From Thermosipho melanesiensis BI429 (GTDB lineage Bacteria; Thermotogota; Thermotogae; Thermotogales; Fervidobacteriaceae), in the NCBI RefSeq assembly GCF_000016905.1, contig NC_009616.1:1550001-1614000 (forward strand): a stretch of DNA of 64,000 nt. Reading direction: 5' to 3'. Positions 1-8,427 of the stretch are shown here, piece by piece. The translations under genes and the position numbers were made by a program. Positions within the stretch are counted from its first letter, which is position 1; each line of letters starts with the position of its first letter. The notes below the pieces were generated by a model. That model was not told the origin of the DNA and ran no database searches. It saw nothing but the letters and a program-made list of their open reading frames with translations.

Positions 1-99
1 GCTGAGTGGTTTAAATGTTAATTTTTTACTTAACAATTTTTGGAGTTCTATAGCTTTTTCAGGTATTAATTTCCAAGAATGAAGTTTTTTATATTCCAT
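1..99 (-). CDS. nfi: Endonuclease V, N-terminal fragment
   Basis: The first 33 codons of a gene that runs off the left edge of the window. The reading MEYKKLHSWKLIPEKAIELQ resembles the N-terminus of Thermotoga maritima endonuclease V, as recalled without a search. That enzyme nicks DNA next to deaminated bases, chiefly hypoxanthine, in the repair of deamination damage. The ATG at 97-99 follows a GGTGAT ribosome binding site lying in the last codons of the preceding gene, so it is the last visible gene of the long minus-strand operon. The catalytic residues lie outside the window, so activity cannot be judged. Confidence 0.75.
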   Translation of the reverse strand, partial: MEYKKLHSWKLIPEKAIELQKLLSKKLTFKPLS

Positions 100-100
100 T

Positions 101-808
101 TTAATCACCGTCTATGTATATTAATTTTGAAATTTCAAGCCAGATTACTTTCTTTTTTTTAACTGAATATATAAAGTGTGCAAAACCAATTTTATCTGCA
201 TGGAAGGCTCCTGAGATAGAAATATAACCTTCTAGTTCATAGGTTTTATCATTTTGAAAGTCAATTGTTTTTAGATTTGATATTCCACCAATAAATAATC
301 TTTTGTCTTTTCCTATAAATTGTCCGTATTTATTGTAGATCTTGTTTTGTATATAAAATTCTTTTTTATCTGAGAGGTCAATATATGTATAGAATTCCTT
401 GTATTTTATAATTGCTTTAAAACCATCCATAAAGAAACCAGATAAATTTACAAGTTCTTCGTTGTTTAAAATGATACCTTTTGTTAATGAATAAATAAAG
501 TATTCATTAAAATTTCCGCTGCCTCCACTATCTGCTTTTATGAATATGTCTAAAGTTTTATCACCGTCAAAATCCAGAACAAATAGTTCTGGATTATATC
601 CTCCAAAGCCTAACTTAATTTTTTTAATTAATTCAGTTGTCTTTAAAGAAATAAAAAGATCATCCCAATATATAGAGCTAATGGGTGTGCCTTCTAGGAT
701 TATTGTTTCAGGCTTATTGTCGTTGTTTATATCTATACTTGTTGTTTGTATTATTTCTGTTAAAGAGAGAATTGGTAAAAGAATAAATAATATTATTATA
801 TTTTTCAT
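101..808 (-). CDS. Secreted protein with Asp-rich calcium-loop-like repeats, unknown function
   Basis: A 235-residue protein I do not recognise as a named family. The N-terminus is MKNIIILFILLPILSLTEI, a short basic end followed by a hydrophobic stretch, consistent with a signal peptide or N-terminal anchor, so export is inferred. The mature part has two acidic loops, DINNDNKPE near residue 26 and DFDGDKTLD near residue 79. These resemble the calcium-binding DxNxDxxxE loops of FG-GAP/VCBS-type beta-propeller repeats. The rest is mostly aromatic beta-strand-like sequence. The ATG overlaps the TGA of the upstream DUF72 reading (ATGA) and follows a GGAGGTGGA ribosome binding site, so it is translated in the same operon. 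Function is unknown. Confidence 0.6.
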   Translation of the reverse strand: MKNIIILFILLPILSLTEIIQTTSIDINNDNKPETIILEGTPISSIYWDDLFISLKTTELIKKIKLGFGGYNPELFVLDFDGDKTLDIFIKADSGGSGNFNEYFIYSLTKGIILNNEELVNLSGFFMDGFKAIIKYKEFYTYIDLSDKKEFYIQNKIYNKYGQFIGKDKRLFIGGISNLKTIDFQNDKTYELEGYISISGAFHADKIGFAHFIYSVKKKKVIWLEISKLIYIDGD

Positions 809-1513
809 AAATCCACCTCCAGTAATTTTTTTAAGATTTCTGCGTTTTTAATGACATGGCAAAAATAGTCGTTATTGAAATAAACATAAGTGGTAGTGTT
901 AAATTTTTTAATTTTATTGGAAAATTCCAGTAATTTTTCGAACGAATATTTAGAAGCGTATAGCTTTGATGGACTATGGAGTCTAATATAAATAAACGAA
1001 GCGGTTTTAATCCGTGGACTTTTATATCTTTTGGATCAGTTATGTACATGGCTATGTTGTATTTTTCTAATAATGAGAATATTTTTACCATGAGTTATCC
1101 CTAAATTCAATAGTGTAGTTGTAACTTTTATCTAATTTTGTTAAAAAATTTTCTAAAAGTACTTCATCTTTTTTTAAAGATGGTGGAAGTTGCCAAAGTA
1201 TATTGGAAGTTTTTGATTTTATATATTCAATCCTTTCATAAAATTTTTTGAGAAATTCATCTATTTCTTTTAATTTTTGAATATGTGTAATTTTTTTGGG
1301 ACCTTTTATAGAAAATATAAAAATTTCAGGGATTTTTTTATCCCAAGATTTAACTATATTTTTGAAAGGTAATCTATAAAATGTAGAGTTAACTTCCACG
1401 ATGGAAAATCGTTTTGCATAGAATTTCAACCAATCGCTTTTTGGTAGTTTTTCGTGATAAAAGCAACCAATCCAGTGGTCGTAACTCCAACCAGAAGTTC
1501 CAATTTTTGTCAT
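805..1513 (-). pseudogene. DUF72 family protein, broken by two frameshifts
   Basis: Three overlapping reading frames together give one DUF72 protein of about 236 residues, a normal length for this TIM-barrel family (often near radical SAM or nuclease genes; biochemical role unclear). The N-terminal piece (1513 to 1085) starts MTKIGTSGWSYDHWIG and ends EFRDNSW followed by TAA. The middle piece continues one frame over as VKIFSLLEKYNIAMYITD. The last piece, from about 1008, reads TASFIYIRLHSPSKLYA to a TGA at 805-807. The first break is at 1087-1091, directly after the Trp codon. The second is at a run of four T (1005-1008), where a fifth would restore the frame. Both look like single-base losses. 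They could be real decay or sequence errors; the conserved protein sequence on both sides of each break shows that any decay is recent. Confidence 0.75.
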
Positions 1514-1517
1514 GATG

Positions 1518-2420
1518 TCATTCCTTTGTTTTCGGGGTGTACCAACTTAAAAATTTTTTCCCTTGATAAGTTTCTTTTTCTTTTAAGGTATTTTCTATCA
1601 TGTTTATTATCTGTATTTTTGGTTTGTTCCAATTTCCAAATATTGTTCCTGTTTTTGGTGGATCTGCAACTAGCCTGTGAATAGTAATTTTTGGAGATAA
1701 AAATTCTAAGAATCTGACAACTCTTTCAATGTAGTTTTCCAAGCTACCTATTTTTAATTTACTTTCCTTGTATAATTTTCCAAGTATTGTATTTTCGACA
1801 ATATATAATGAATGAATTTTTACACCATCTACATTTAAAACGGATAGTATTTTTGCCGTTTCTATAACGTCTAATAGGTTGTCATCTGGGAAGTTTAATA
1901 TAACGTGTGAAATAAGTTCAAATCCTCTATTTTTGATTTTCAAAGCTGCATTTATAAATTCAGAAAGTGTATGGCCTCTGTTCATTTTCACTAATGTATG
2001 GTAATTAGCCGTTTGAAGTCCCATTTCAATAGAAATATCAATATTGTTTTTTAGTTCTTCTAAAAGGTCTAAAATTTCATCGGAAATACAATCTGGTCTT
2101 GTTGAAATTGAAATTTGAACAATATCTTTATCAATTGCTTCTGAATATACCTTTTTTAATACATCAATTGGAGCATATGTATTTGTATAATTTTGAAAAT
2201 ATGCAATAAATTTTTTAACACCTCTTGATTTGTACCTTTTTTTTAATTCTTCTATTTGTGATTTTATATTTAACCCTGTAATAGTTGTAAAACCGCTTCC
2301 TGTTTCATCACAAAATAAACATCCTGGTTTTCCGTTTTCCCTATTTGGACATGTAAATCCTGCATTTATTGGTAATCTATATACTTTTTCTCCATATTTT
2401 TTCTTTAATTCTACACTCAA
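1518..2420 (-). CDS. TIGR01212-type radical SAM protein (YtqA/YhcC-like)
   Basis: A 300-residue radical SAM enzyme. The N-terminus MSVELKKKYGEKVYRLPINA is followed by a cysteine cluster CPNRENGKPGCLFC (residues about 24-37), the unusual wide-spaced CX9CX2C arrangement typical of the TIGR01212 family, which should bind the SAM-cleaving [4Fe-4S] cluster. The later GLQTANYHTLVKMNRGHT segment is also characteristic. Family substrates are not established. The start is a TTG whose bases overlap the TGA of mtaD (TTGA), indicating translational coupling. Only a few bases separate its stop from the DUF72 gene. Confidence 0.85.
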   Translation of the reverse strand: MSVELKKKYGEKVYRLPINAGFTCPNRENGKPGCLFCDETGSGFTTITGLNIKSQIEELKKRYKSRGVKKFIAYFQNYTNTYAPIDVLKKVYSEAIDKDIVQISISTRPDCISDEILDLLEELKNNIDISIEMGLQTANYHTLVKMNRGHTLSEFINAALKIKNRGFELISHVILNFPDDNLLDVIETAKILSVLNVDGVKIHSLYIVENTILGKLYKESKLKIGSLENYIERVVRFLEFLSPKITIHRLVADPPKTGTIFGNWNKPKIQIINMIENTLKEKETYQGKKFLSWYTPKTKE

Positions 2421-3652
2421 TTTTCTATACCTAAAACCTTCTTGTAAAAAATCGAAAATTGTTTGTATACCTCCTTTTCGTCTATTGTTGGAAATTTACC
2501 GGATATATATATAAACTTTCCATTAACCATTGTTGCATAGACAGTGGTTTTTGAATGAATTAAATGATGTTTTATATTTTCCAAAGGGAAATAACTTGGA
2601 GTGTTAAGCTCTATAATTGTTAAATCTGCAGGGAGATTTTCCTTTATTATTCCTCCATCAAGTTTTAGTGCTTTGTAACCATTTTCAGTAAGCATTTTTA
2701 ATGCTTGATTTGTTGTAACATTTTTTGGGTCGTTTTTCTTTTGAAGTAATGAAGCAAGTCTTGCTTCAAATAGAATGTCTAAAGAGTTGTTACTTGCAGG
2801 TCCATCAGTGCCAAGTGCAACTGGAATGTTGTTTTCAATAAATTTTGTTAATGGAGCAATACCATTTCCAAGTTTTAAATTGCTTGTTGGATTATGAGAA
2901 ATATATACGTTATAGTTTTTTAATTCTTCTATTTCCCTTTCATTTAGGTGTATGCAATGAACTGCAAGTAGATGAAAGTCTGCAATATTTGTTTCAAGGA
3001 TATCTTTTAGGGAGTACCTTTCCCTTTCCCAAGCATTTTCAAATAGGTGTATAGTAACGGGTATATTCATATTTTTTGAAAGTTTTCCAACCTCTTTTAG
3101 TGCTTCAATAGAACATGTATATGGTGCATGAGGCCCTAGGGCAACATAGATTCTATCATCGACATTGTTCCATTTCTCAAAGAGTTTTATAGCTTCTGAA
3201 AGTCGTGAAGGTTCTATTTTGTTTCCTTCAGATACTAATCCACGAGAAACAAGTGCTTTAATTCCAAAATCGTAAGCGGCCTTTGCAACGGAGTATTCGT
3301 ACATATACATATCACAAAAAGCAACTATACCATTTTTTGCCATTTCCATCATTGATAATAACGAAGAAAAGTAAACAATATCCTTATCGAGCTTTTCTTC
3401 CAGTGGAAGGATATTTTTGAAAAGCCAATCGTCAAATGAGAGATCTTCTGCAATACCTCTAAAAATAGACATAGCGACGTGTGTATGGGTATTTATCAAA
3501 CCGGGAATAATTAGCTTTCCTGAAAGGTCAATGTAATTTTCTCCTGTAAGGTTTTTTGAAATTTTTTTTATTTTTTTTTCCTCTATTTCTATATCCAGTT
3601 TTTCAACTGAAGAATTCCAATCTTTTAATACCAATGCGTTTTTTAGTATCAT
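2417..3652 (-). CDS. mtaD: 5-methylthioadenosine/S-adenosylhomocysteine deaminase
   Basis: A 411-residue amidohydrolase closely resembling T. maritima TM0936, which deaminates S-adenosylhomocysteine and methylthioadenosine to their inosine forms; it probably recycles SAM by-products in the cytoplasm. Metal-site motifs of the superfamily are present: THTHVAMSIFRG (about residues 55-66), the His in PVTIHLFEN, the His in LLAVHCIHL and the Asp in ALGTDGPASNNS. Length matches the family. The ATG shares ATGA with the rsfS stop, so it is coupled to rsfS. Placement beside a radical SAM gene, which consumes SAM, fits a housekeeping SAM-salvage role, though that link is inference. Confidence 0.88.
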   Translation of the reverse strand: MILKNALVLKDWNSSVEKLDIEIEEKKIKKISKNLTGENYIDLSGKLIIPGLINTHTHVAMSIFRGIAEDLSFDDWLFKNILPLEEKLDKDIVYFSSLLSMMEMAKNGIVAFCDMYMYEYSVAKAAYDFGIKALVSRGLVSEGNKIEPSRLSEAIKLFEKWNNVDDRIYVALGPHAPYTCSIEALKEVGKLSKNMNIPVTIHLFENAWERERYSLKDILETNIADFHLLAVHCIHLNEREIEELKNYNVYISHNPTSNLKLGNGIAPLTKFIENNIPVALGTDGPASNNSLDILFEARLASLLQKKNDPKNVTTNQALKMLTENGYKALKLDGGIIKENLPADLTIIELNTPSYFPLENIKHHLIHSKTTVYATMVNGKFIYISGKFPTIDEKEVYKQFSIFYKKVLGIEN

Positions 3653-3987
3653 CTTTTTTCAACCTCTATCCTTTTTGCATCGATCCACAAACCTTCTAAA
3701 TCGTAAAAACTCCTTGCTTCTTTTGTAAATATATGAATGACAATGTTCGATGCATCTATAATTAACCAATCGTGGTTATCTTCTTTATCATAATATATTA
3801 TATTTACACCATAACCCTTAAGCAAATCGAGAAGGTCTTCTCTCAAACTTTTCATATGAGTAGAGCTATTTGCTGTCATAATTATAAAATACTCTGTTGG
3901 TACATTTGTTTGGGACATGTCAAGTATGACAGGTTCAATGGCCTCTTTTTCTAGTAATTTTCTCCAAATTACCTTCAAAATTTCCAA
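3649..3987 (-). CDS. rsfS: Ribosome silencing factor RsfS
   Basis: A 112-residue RsfS/Iojap protein, which binds ribosomal protein L14 (uL14) on the 50S subunit and blocks subunit joining under starvation. Family signatures include PVILDMSQTNVPTEYFIIMT near the start, HMKSLREDLLDLL, and the C-terminal DNHDWLIIDASNIVIHIFT with FYDLEGLWIDA. An in-frame GTG lies nine bases upstream (3996), but it overlaps the AGGAGGTG ribosome binding site. The TTG at 3987 has the right spacing of about eight bases and is preferred. It lies between folC and mtaD, with almost no intergenic space. Confidence 0.88.
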   Translation of the reverse strand: MEILKVIWRKLLEKEAIEPVILDMSQTNVPTEYFIIMTANSSTHMKSLREDLLDLLKGYGVNIIYYDKEDNHDWLIIDASNIVIHIFTKEARSFYDLEGLWIDAKRIEVEKR

Positions 3988-3992
3988 AAGTG

Positions 3993-5291
3993 TCACCTCC
4001 TCATAAGTTCAAATTCTTCATTAATAACTCCATGTTCAAGATAACTTCTTATATATCCAACAAGATAAAATGAACCTGTTACTATTTTCAAATCAACGTC
4101 TATTGAGTTTAACTTTTCTAAAGCCTCTAAGGGATTTTCAATATACTCGCATGAATTTATGTGTTTCTTTACAATTTCATACGTTTCTCTACAATTTGTT
4201 GCCCTATGAGAAGGAGGGCAAGTAACAATTGTGTGAGATAATTGTGGTACTAGTTTTTTGATGACATTTTCTTTATCTTTATCATCTAAAATTCCAAACA
4301 CTGCTACTTTTTCCTTTTCCTTAAAATACAGTTTGAGGTTTTCAGAAAATTTTTCCGCAGATTCTGGATTATGTGAACCGTCAAATACTATACCTTTAAA
4401 CATTTCAAAACGACCTGGAATAAACGCATCTTTAAAACCTTTATATATTGCATCATCATTTAAATTGTTTGTGATTTCCAACGCCTTAATTGCAAGTGCT
4501 GCGTTTATTGGTTGGTGTGTTCCATTTAATTTTATTTTTATGTTTTTAATGGTTTTATCACCGTAATAGTTGATTATATTTTCGTTGAATTTATAATCTA
4601 CTATTTCGAAATTAAAATCTTTTCCAAGCTCAAATACCTTTGAATTTTTCTGCTTTGCCACTTCATAAATAACTTTTTTAGCTTCTTTGGGTAGACTAGA
4701 TATTATTACAGGTTTTCCATTCTTTATTATTCCTGCTTTTTCAAAAGCTATTTTTTCCAAAGAATTTCCTAATATTTTTGTGTGTTCTAGACTTATCGAT
4801 GTAATGATAGAAGCTTCTGGTATAATAACATTTGTTGCATCAAATCTGCCTCCAAGTCCAACTTCAATTGTTGAAAAATCTACATTTTCTTCCTTTCCTA
4901 TCTCAAATGCCATTGCCGTTGCAAACTCAAAGAAGCTTGGAGCAAAGTCGAGTCCTTTTTTATCTAAAATTTCTGCTACACTTTTAACTTTATCAAAAGC
5001 TTTTAAGAATACTTCCCTAGAAACGTGTTTTCCATTAATGGGAAATCTTTCTAAAATAGTTGATAAATGGGGAGATAAATATCCCCCCACTTTGTAGTTA
5101 TTTTTTAAAACGTAATGTAAAAATGTTGTTGTACTTCCTTTGCCGTTTGAACCGGTTACATGGTATTTTTTATACTTTTCTTGTGGATTATTTAAAAGCT
5201 CGAGTAATTCTTTTATTCTATAAAGTCCGATTTTTATTTTTCCGTAAGGTCTTTTAAAATATAGGTATTTTAACGCTTCTAGATAGTTCAT
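3993..5291 (-). CDS. folC: Folylpolyglutamate synthase / dihydrofolate synthase
   Basis: A 432-residue Mur-ligase-family enzyme that adds glutamate to dihydropteroate and/or folates using ATP. The P-loop HVTGSNGKGSTTTFL lies near residues 44-58. The SLEHTKILGNSLEKIAFEKA segment and the FDGSHNPESAEKF motif of the C-terminal domain are both typical of FolC. Its ATG follows a GAGGGAT ribosome binding site, and only nine bases separate it from the valS stop; the valS-folC pair is a common bacterial arrangement. Its own stop lies inside the ribosome binding site of rsfS. Confidence 0.92.
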   Translation of the reverse strand: MNYLEALKYLYFKRPYGKIKIGLYRIKELLELLNNPQEKYKKYHVTGSNGKGSTTTFLHYVLKNNYKVGGYLSPHLSTILERFPINGKHVSREVFLKAFDKVKSVAEILDKKGLDFAPSFFEFATAMAFEIGKEENVDFSTIEVGLGGRFDATNVIIPEASIITSISLEHTKILGNSLEKIAFEKAGIIKNGKPVIISSLPKEAKKVIYEVAKQKNSKVFELGKDFNFEIVDYKFNENIINYYGDKTIKNIKIKLNGTHQPINAALAIKALEITNNLNDDAIYKGFKDAFIPGRFEMFKGIVFDGSHNPESAEKFSENLKLYFKEKEKVAVFGILDDKDKENVIKKLVPQLSHTIVTCPPSHRATNCRETYEIVKKHINSCEYIENPLEALEKLNSIDVDLKIVTGSFYLVGYIRSYLEHGVINEEFELMRR

Positions 5292-5300
5292 AATTATCCC

Positions 5301-7901
5301 TCACTGAAGAGAATTGATTATACTTTTAATTTTTTCAATTTGCCCTTCTATTGTTTCAAGTTTTTCACGTGCTTCTTCAATAATATCTTCTGGAGCACCT
5401 TCTAAGAATTTTTTGTTGGATAATTTCTTTCTAAATTTTTCAGCATCTTTTTCTAACTTTTCAATTTTTTTGTTTAATCTGTTTATTTCTGAATCGATGT
5501 CAATCATATTCCCAAGCTCTACGTAAACTTCCAAATTGTTATCCACGTATGCACTTGCAGATTTTTCAGGTTTTATATTTGAAAATGTTATATTTTCTAC
5601 ATTTCCAAGTACTTTTATGTAAAGTTCTTCTTCATCGGTAAATTTTACCATTGTTGTAATGTTAACTTTTTTACTTTGTGGAATATTTATCTCTGCTTTT
5701 ACATTTCTAATGCCTTTAGTTATATTCATGATAAGTGAAAATTTTCTTTCGCTTTCCTCATCAATAAATTCTTCATCTACTTTAGGCCAATTTGATATTG
5801 TAATTGATTCACCAGAAGTTGGAAGTTTTTGCCAAAGTTCTTCTGTTATAAAGGGCATTATTGGGTGTAGTAATTTTAAGCTGTTATCTAATACATATAC
5901 TAATACATTTTGTACTAGGGATCTTTCGTTTGTTTTAAGTCTTGGTTTTGATATTTCTATATACCAATCACACAATTCATCCCAGAAGAAATTATATATT
6001 TCTTTTGCAGCAACGTTAAATTCATAATTTTCAATTGCGTGTGTAACGTTTTTAATAGTTTTTTGTAATCTTGATAATATCCATTTATCAGATAGGTTTA
6101 GGTTATCAAGATCTTGTTTTTGGAAATCTTCTAGGTTTAAAATTACAAATCTTGTAGCATTCCATATTTTGTTGGCAAATTTTTTGCTGGTTTCTATGTG
6201 TTTTAAATCTAGTTTTATATCACGGCCCTGGGCAGCTAATGTGGAAAGTGAAAATCTCATTGGATCGGCTCCATATTCTTCTATAACTTCGATTGGATCA
6301 ATACCATTTCCAAGTGATTTGCTCATTTTCCTTCCAAACTTGTCTCTAACCAATTGGTGAATGTATACATCACTAAAAGGTTTTTCATCCATAAATTCAT
6401 AACCCATCATTATCATTCTTGCAACCCAGAAGAATATAATATCAAAACCCGTTACAAGTACATCTGTTGGATAAAATTCTTTTAAATCTTTTGTTTCATT
6501 TGGCCAACCTAATGTACTAAATGGCCAAAGAGCAGATGAAAACCACGTATCAAGCACATCTTCTTCTTGTCGAAGATTTGTGCTACCGCATTTTTCACAT
6601 TTTGTTACTTTATCTTCTGAAACGTTAATATGCCCACAATCTTGACAATACCAAATTGGGATTCTGTGTCCCCACCACAGTTGTCTACTTATACACCAGT
6701 CTCTAATATTGTACATCCAGTTTAGATATACTTTTTTCCATCTTTGTGGATAAAATTTTATATGTTCATTTTCTACAGCATCGATTGCTTTTTTTGCAAG
6801 TGGTTCCATTTTTACAAACCATTGATTCATTAACATAGGTTCAATTACCGTATCACATCTATAACAGTGACCAACGGAATGTTTTAAATTTTCAATTTTT
6901 ACAAGGAAACCTTCCTTTTCCAAATCTTCCACTATTTTTTCACGTGCCTCATATCTGTCAAGGCCTTTGTATTTTCCACCATTTTCGTTAATTGTCATGT
7001 CGTCGTTAAAAATATTTATAAATTCTAAGTTGTGGCGCTGCCCAATTAAATAATCGTTAGGATCATGGGCAGGCGTAACTTTTAATGCACCAGTACCAAA
7101 TTTTGGATCTGCGTGTATATCTGCAATGATTTTTATTTTTCTGCCTACCAAAGGTAAAATAACTTCTTTTCCAACAACATCTTTATATCTTTCATCTGAT
7201 GGAGAAACTGCAACTGCGGTATCTCCTAACATGGTTTCAGGACGTGTAGTAGCAATAACTATCTCTCCTGTGCCATCTACAAATGGATATTTAATGTAAT
7301 ATAATTTTCCATCATGTTCATGGTATTCAACTTCTTCATCTGACAAAACAGTTTTACATCTTGGACACCAGTTTACAATATATTTTCCTTTATATATCAA
7401 TCCCTTTTTGTACAACGAAACAAAAACTTTTTTTACAGCTTTAGAAAGTCCTTCATCAAGTGTAAATCTTTCTCTTGACCAGTCTACCGAGGCACCTATC
7501 GCCATTATTTGTTGTTTTATCGTTTTTCTGTATGTACTTGCCCAGTCCCATACTATTTCCAAAAATTTTTTCCTTCCTAGATCTTCTCGTTTTTTTCCTT
7601 CTTTTTCTATCTTTTTTTCCACAGCAGTTTGAGTGGCAATTCCCGCATGATCTTCACCGGGAAGCCATAATGTTTTAAATCCATTCATTCTTTTATAACG
7701 AGTTAATATATCTTGAAGTGTAATATTCAGGGCATGGCCCATATGTATTTTGCCGGTAATATTTGGAGGTGGTATTACGATAGAATATTTGGGACGACTA
7801 TTGTCATTTTGGGGTGTAAAATAACCTTTTTCAAGCCAAAATTTATACCATTTTTTTTCAATAGAGTTTGGTTCATATCTTGTTCCAATTTCTTTATTCA
7901 C
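5301..7901 (-). CDS. valS: Valyl-tRNA synthetase
   Basis: An 866-residue class I aminoacyl-tRNA synthetase that charges tRNA-Val. The HIGH-type motif is in PPPNITGKIHMGHALN (about residues 45-60) and the KMSKS loop in GRKMSKSLGNGIDP. Two zinc-type cysteine pairs (CPRCKTVLSD and CQDCGHINVS...CEKCGS) and a C-terminal coiled coil (about the last 65 residues, rich in K/E) complete the family plan. The longest reading begins with a GTG at 7910, but that codon sits inside the AGGAGGTG ribosome binding site. The GTG at 7901, eight bases downstream of the site, gives MNKEIGTRYEP and is preferred. It overlaps the end of the preceding gene by eight bases. Confidence 0.94.
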   Translation of the reverse strand: MNKEIGTRYEPNSIEKKWYKFWLEKGYFTPQNDNSRPKYSIVIPPPNITGKIHMGHALNITLQDILTRYKRMNGFKTLWLPGEDHAGIATQTAVEKKIEKEGKKREDLGRKKFLEIVWDWASTYRKTIKQQIMAIGASVDWSRERFTLDEGLSKAVKKVFVSLYKKGLIYKGKYIVNWCPRCKTVLSDEEVEYHEHDGKLYYIKYPFVDGTGEIVIATTRPETMLGDTAVAVSPSDERYKDVVGKEVILPLVGRKIKIIADIHADPKFGTGALKVTPAHDPNDYLIGQRHNLEFINIFNDDMTINENGGKYKGLDRYEAREKIVEDLEKEGFLVKIENLKHSVGHCYRCDTVIEPMLMNQWFVKMEPLAKKAIDAVENEHIKFYPQRWKKVYLNWMYNIRDWCISRQLWWGHRIPIWYCQDCGHINVSEDKVTKCEKCGSTNLRQEEDVLDTWFSSALWPFSTLGWPNETKDLKEFYPTDVLVTGFDIIFFWVARMIMMGYEFMDEKPFSDVYIHQLVRDKFGRKMSKSLGNGIDPIEVIEEYGADPMRFSLSTLAAQGRDIKLDLKHIETSKKFANKIWNATRFVILNLEDFQKQDLDNLNLSDKWILSRLQKTIKNVTHAIENYEFNVAAKEIYNFFWDELCDWYIEISKPRLKTNERSLVQNVLVYVLDNSLKLLHPIMPFITEELWQKLPTSGESITISNWPKVDEEFIDEESERKFSLIMNITKGIRNVKAEINIPQSKKVNITTMVKFTDEEELYIKVLGNVENITFSNIKPEKSASAYVDNNLEVYVELGNMIDIDSEINRLNKKIEKLEKDAEKFRKKLSNKKFLEGAPEDIIEEAREKLETIEGQIEKIKSIINSLQ

Positions 7902-8310
7902 TAGGAGCACCTCCTAAAGCTTCAATTTTTATATCTGTTTCTATCTTTATATTTTTGTTTCCGTAATTTAAAAGTAAATAGTCAAGTGATTCTTTTATCC
8001 TACTTGAAATCTGTTTTGCTATTATTTCATTAACTCCGTGTAGGATTATTACAAAACCTTTTTCCGATGAACGACAGATAAAATCTTTTGGTATTCTTAC
8101 ACTGTGCTTGATTATTGACGCGATCCTTGCTATAACGAAGTTTATTTCGCTTTGTTCTTCTGATTCAAATTTTAAATCCAAATAAATTAGGTAAAAGGTC
8201 GTATTAGATTTTTTTAGTAATGGATAGATATTTTCAAAGAAATCTTTGTTAGGTAATCTTGTGATTTCATCTACCCAGTTCCCATTGAAGAGATTTAATA
8301 AATATTCCAT
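7894..8310 (-). CDS. Degenerate GGDEF-like domain protein
   Basis: A 138-residue protein with the look of a diguanylate-cyclase fold that has lost its active site. DEITRLPNKDFFENIYPLL near the start matches the family's D-LTGLPNR-F entry, and FYLIYLDLKF matches the first metal-binding strand. SSEKGFVIILHG occupies the position of the GGDEF strand but lacks the GGDEF residues. It is therefore unlikely to make c-di-GMP; a ligand-binding or protein-interaction role is inference. It is the first gene of the minus-strand operon and its stop overlaps valS. A GGGAGGAA ribosome binding site precedes the ATG. Confidence 0.55.
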   Translation of the reverse strand: MEYLLNLFNGNWVDEITRLPNKDFFENIYPLLKKSNTTFYLIYLDLKFESEEQSEINFVIARIASIIKHSVRIPKDFICRSSEKGFVIILHGVNEIIAKQISSRIKESLDYLLLNYGNKNIKIETDIKIEALGGAPSE

Positions 8311-8334
8311 AAAAATTCCTCCCGTTTTTTATTT

Positions 8335-8362
8335 ATTATATCATACAAATTATGTTTGTGAA
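8335..8362 (-). promoter_or_regulatory. Promoter for the GGDEF-valS operon
   Basis: On the minus strand, TTCACA (8357-8362) and TATAAT (8335-8340) are separated by 16 bases, with the extended -10 form TGATATAAT. The ATG of the first operon gene is 25 bases downstream. Its -35 box physically overlaps that of the divergent rnf promoter. Confidence 0.6.
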
Positions 8363-8385
8363 AAGTAAAAAAGCTGTGTTATAAT
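8356..8385 (+). promoter_or_regulatory. Promoter for rnfCDGEA
   Basis: TTGTGA (8356-8361), an 18-base spacer and a perfect TATAAT (8380-8385) lie about 40 bases upstream of the rnfC start. It shares its -35 bases with the divergent promoter on the other strand. Confidence 0.65.
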
Positions 8386-8427
8386 CTTTCATGGTGATGT
8401 AAAGTTATTATTGGGAGGTGTGGTGTT

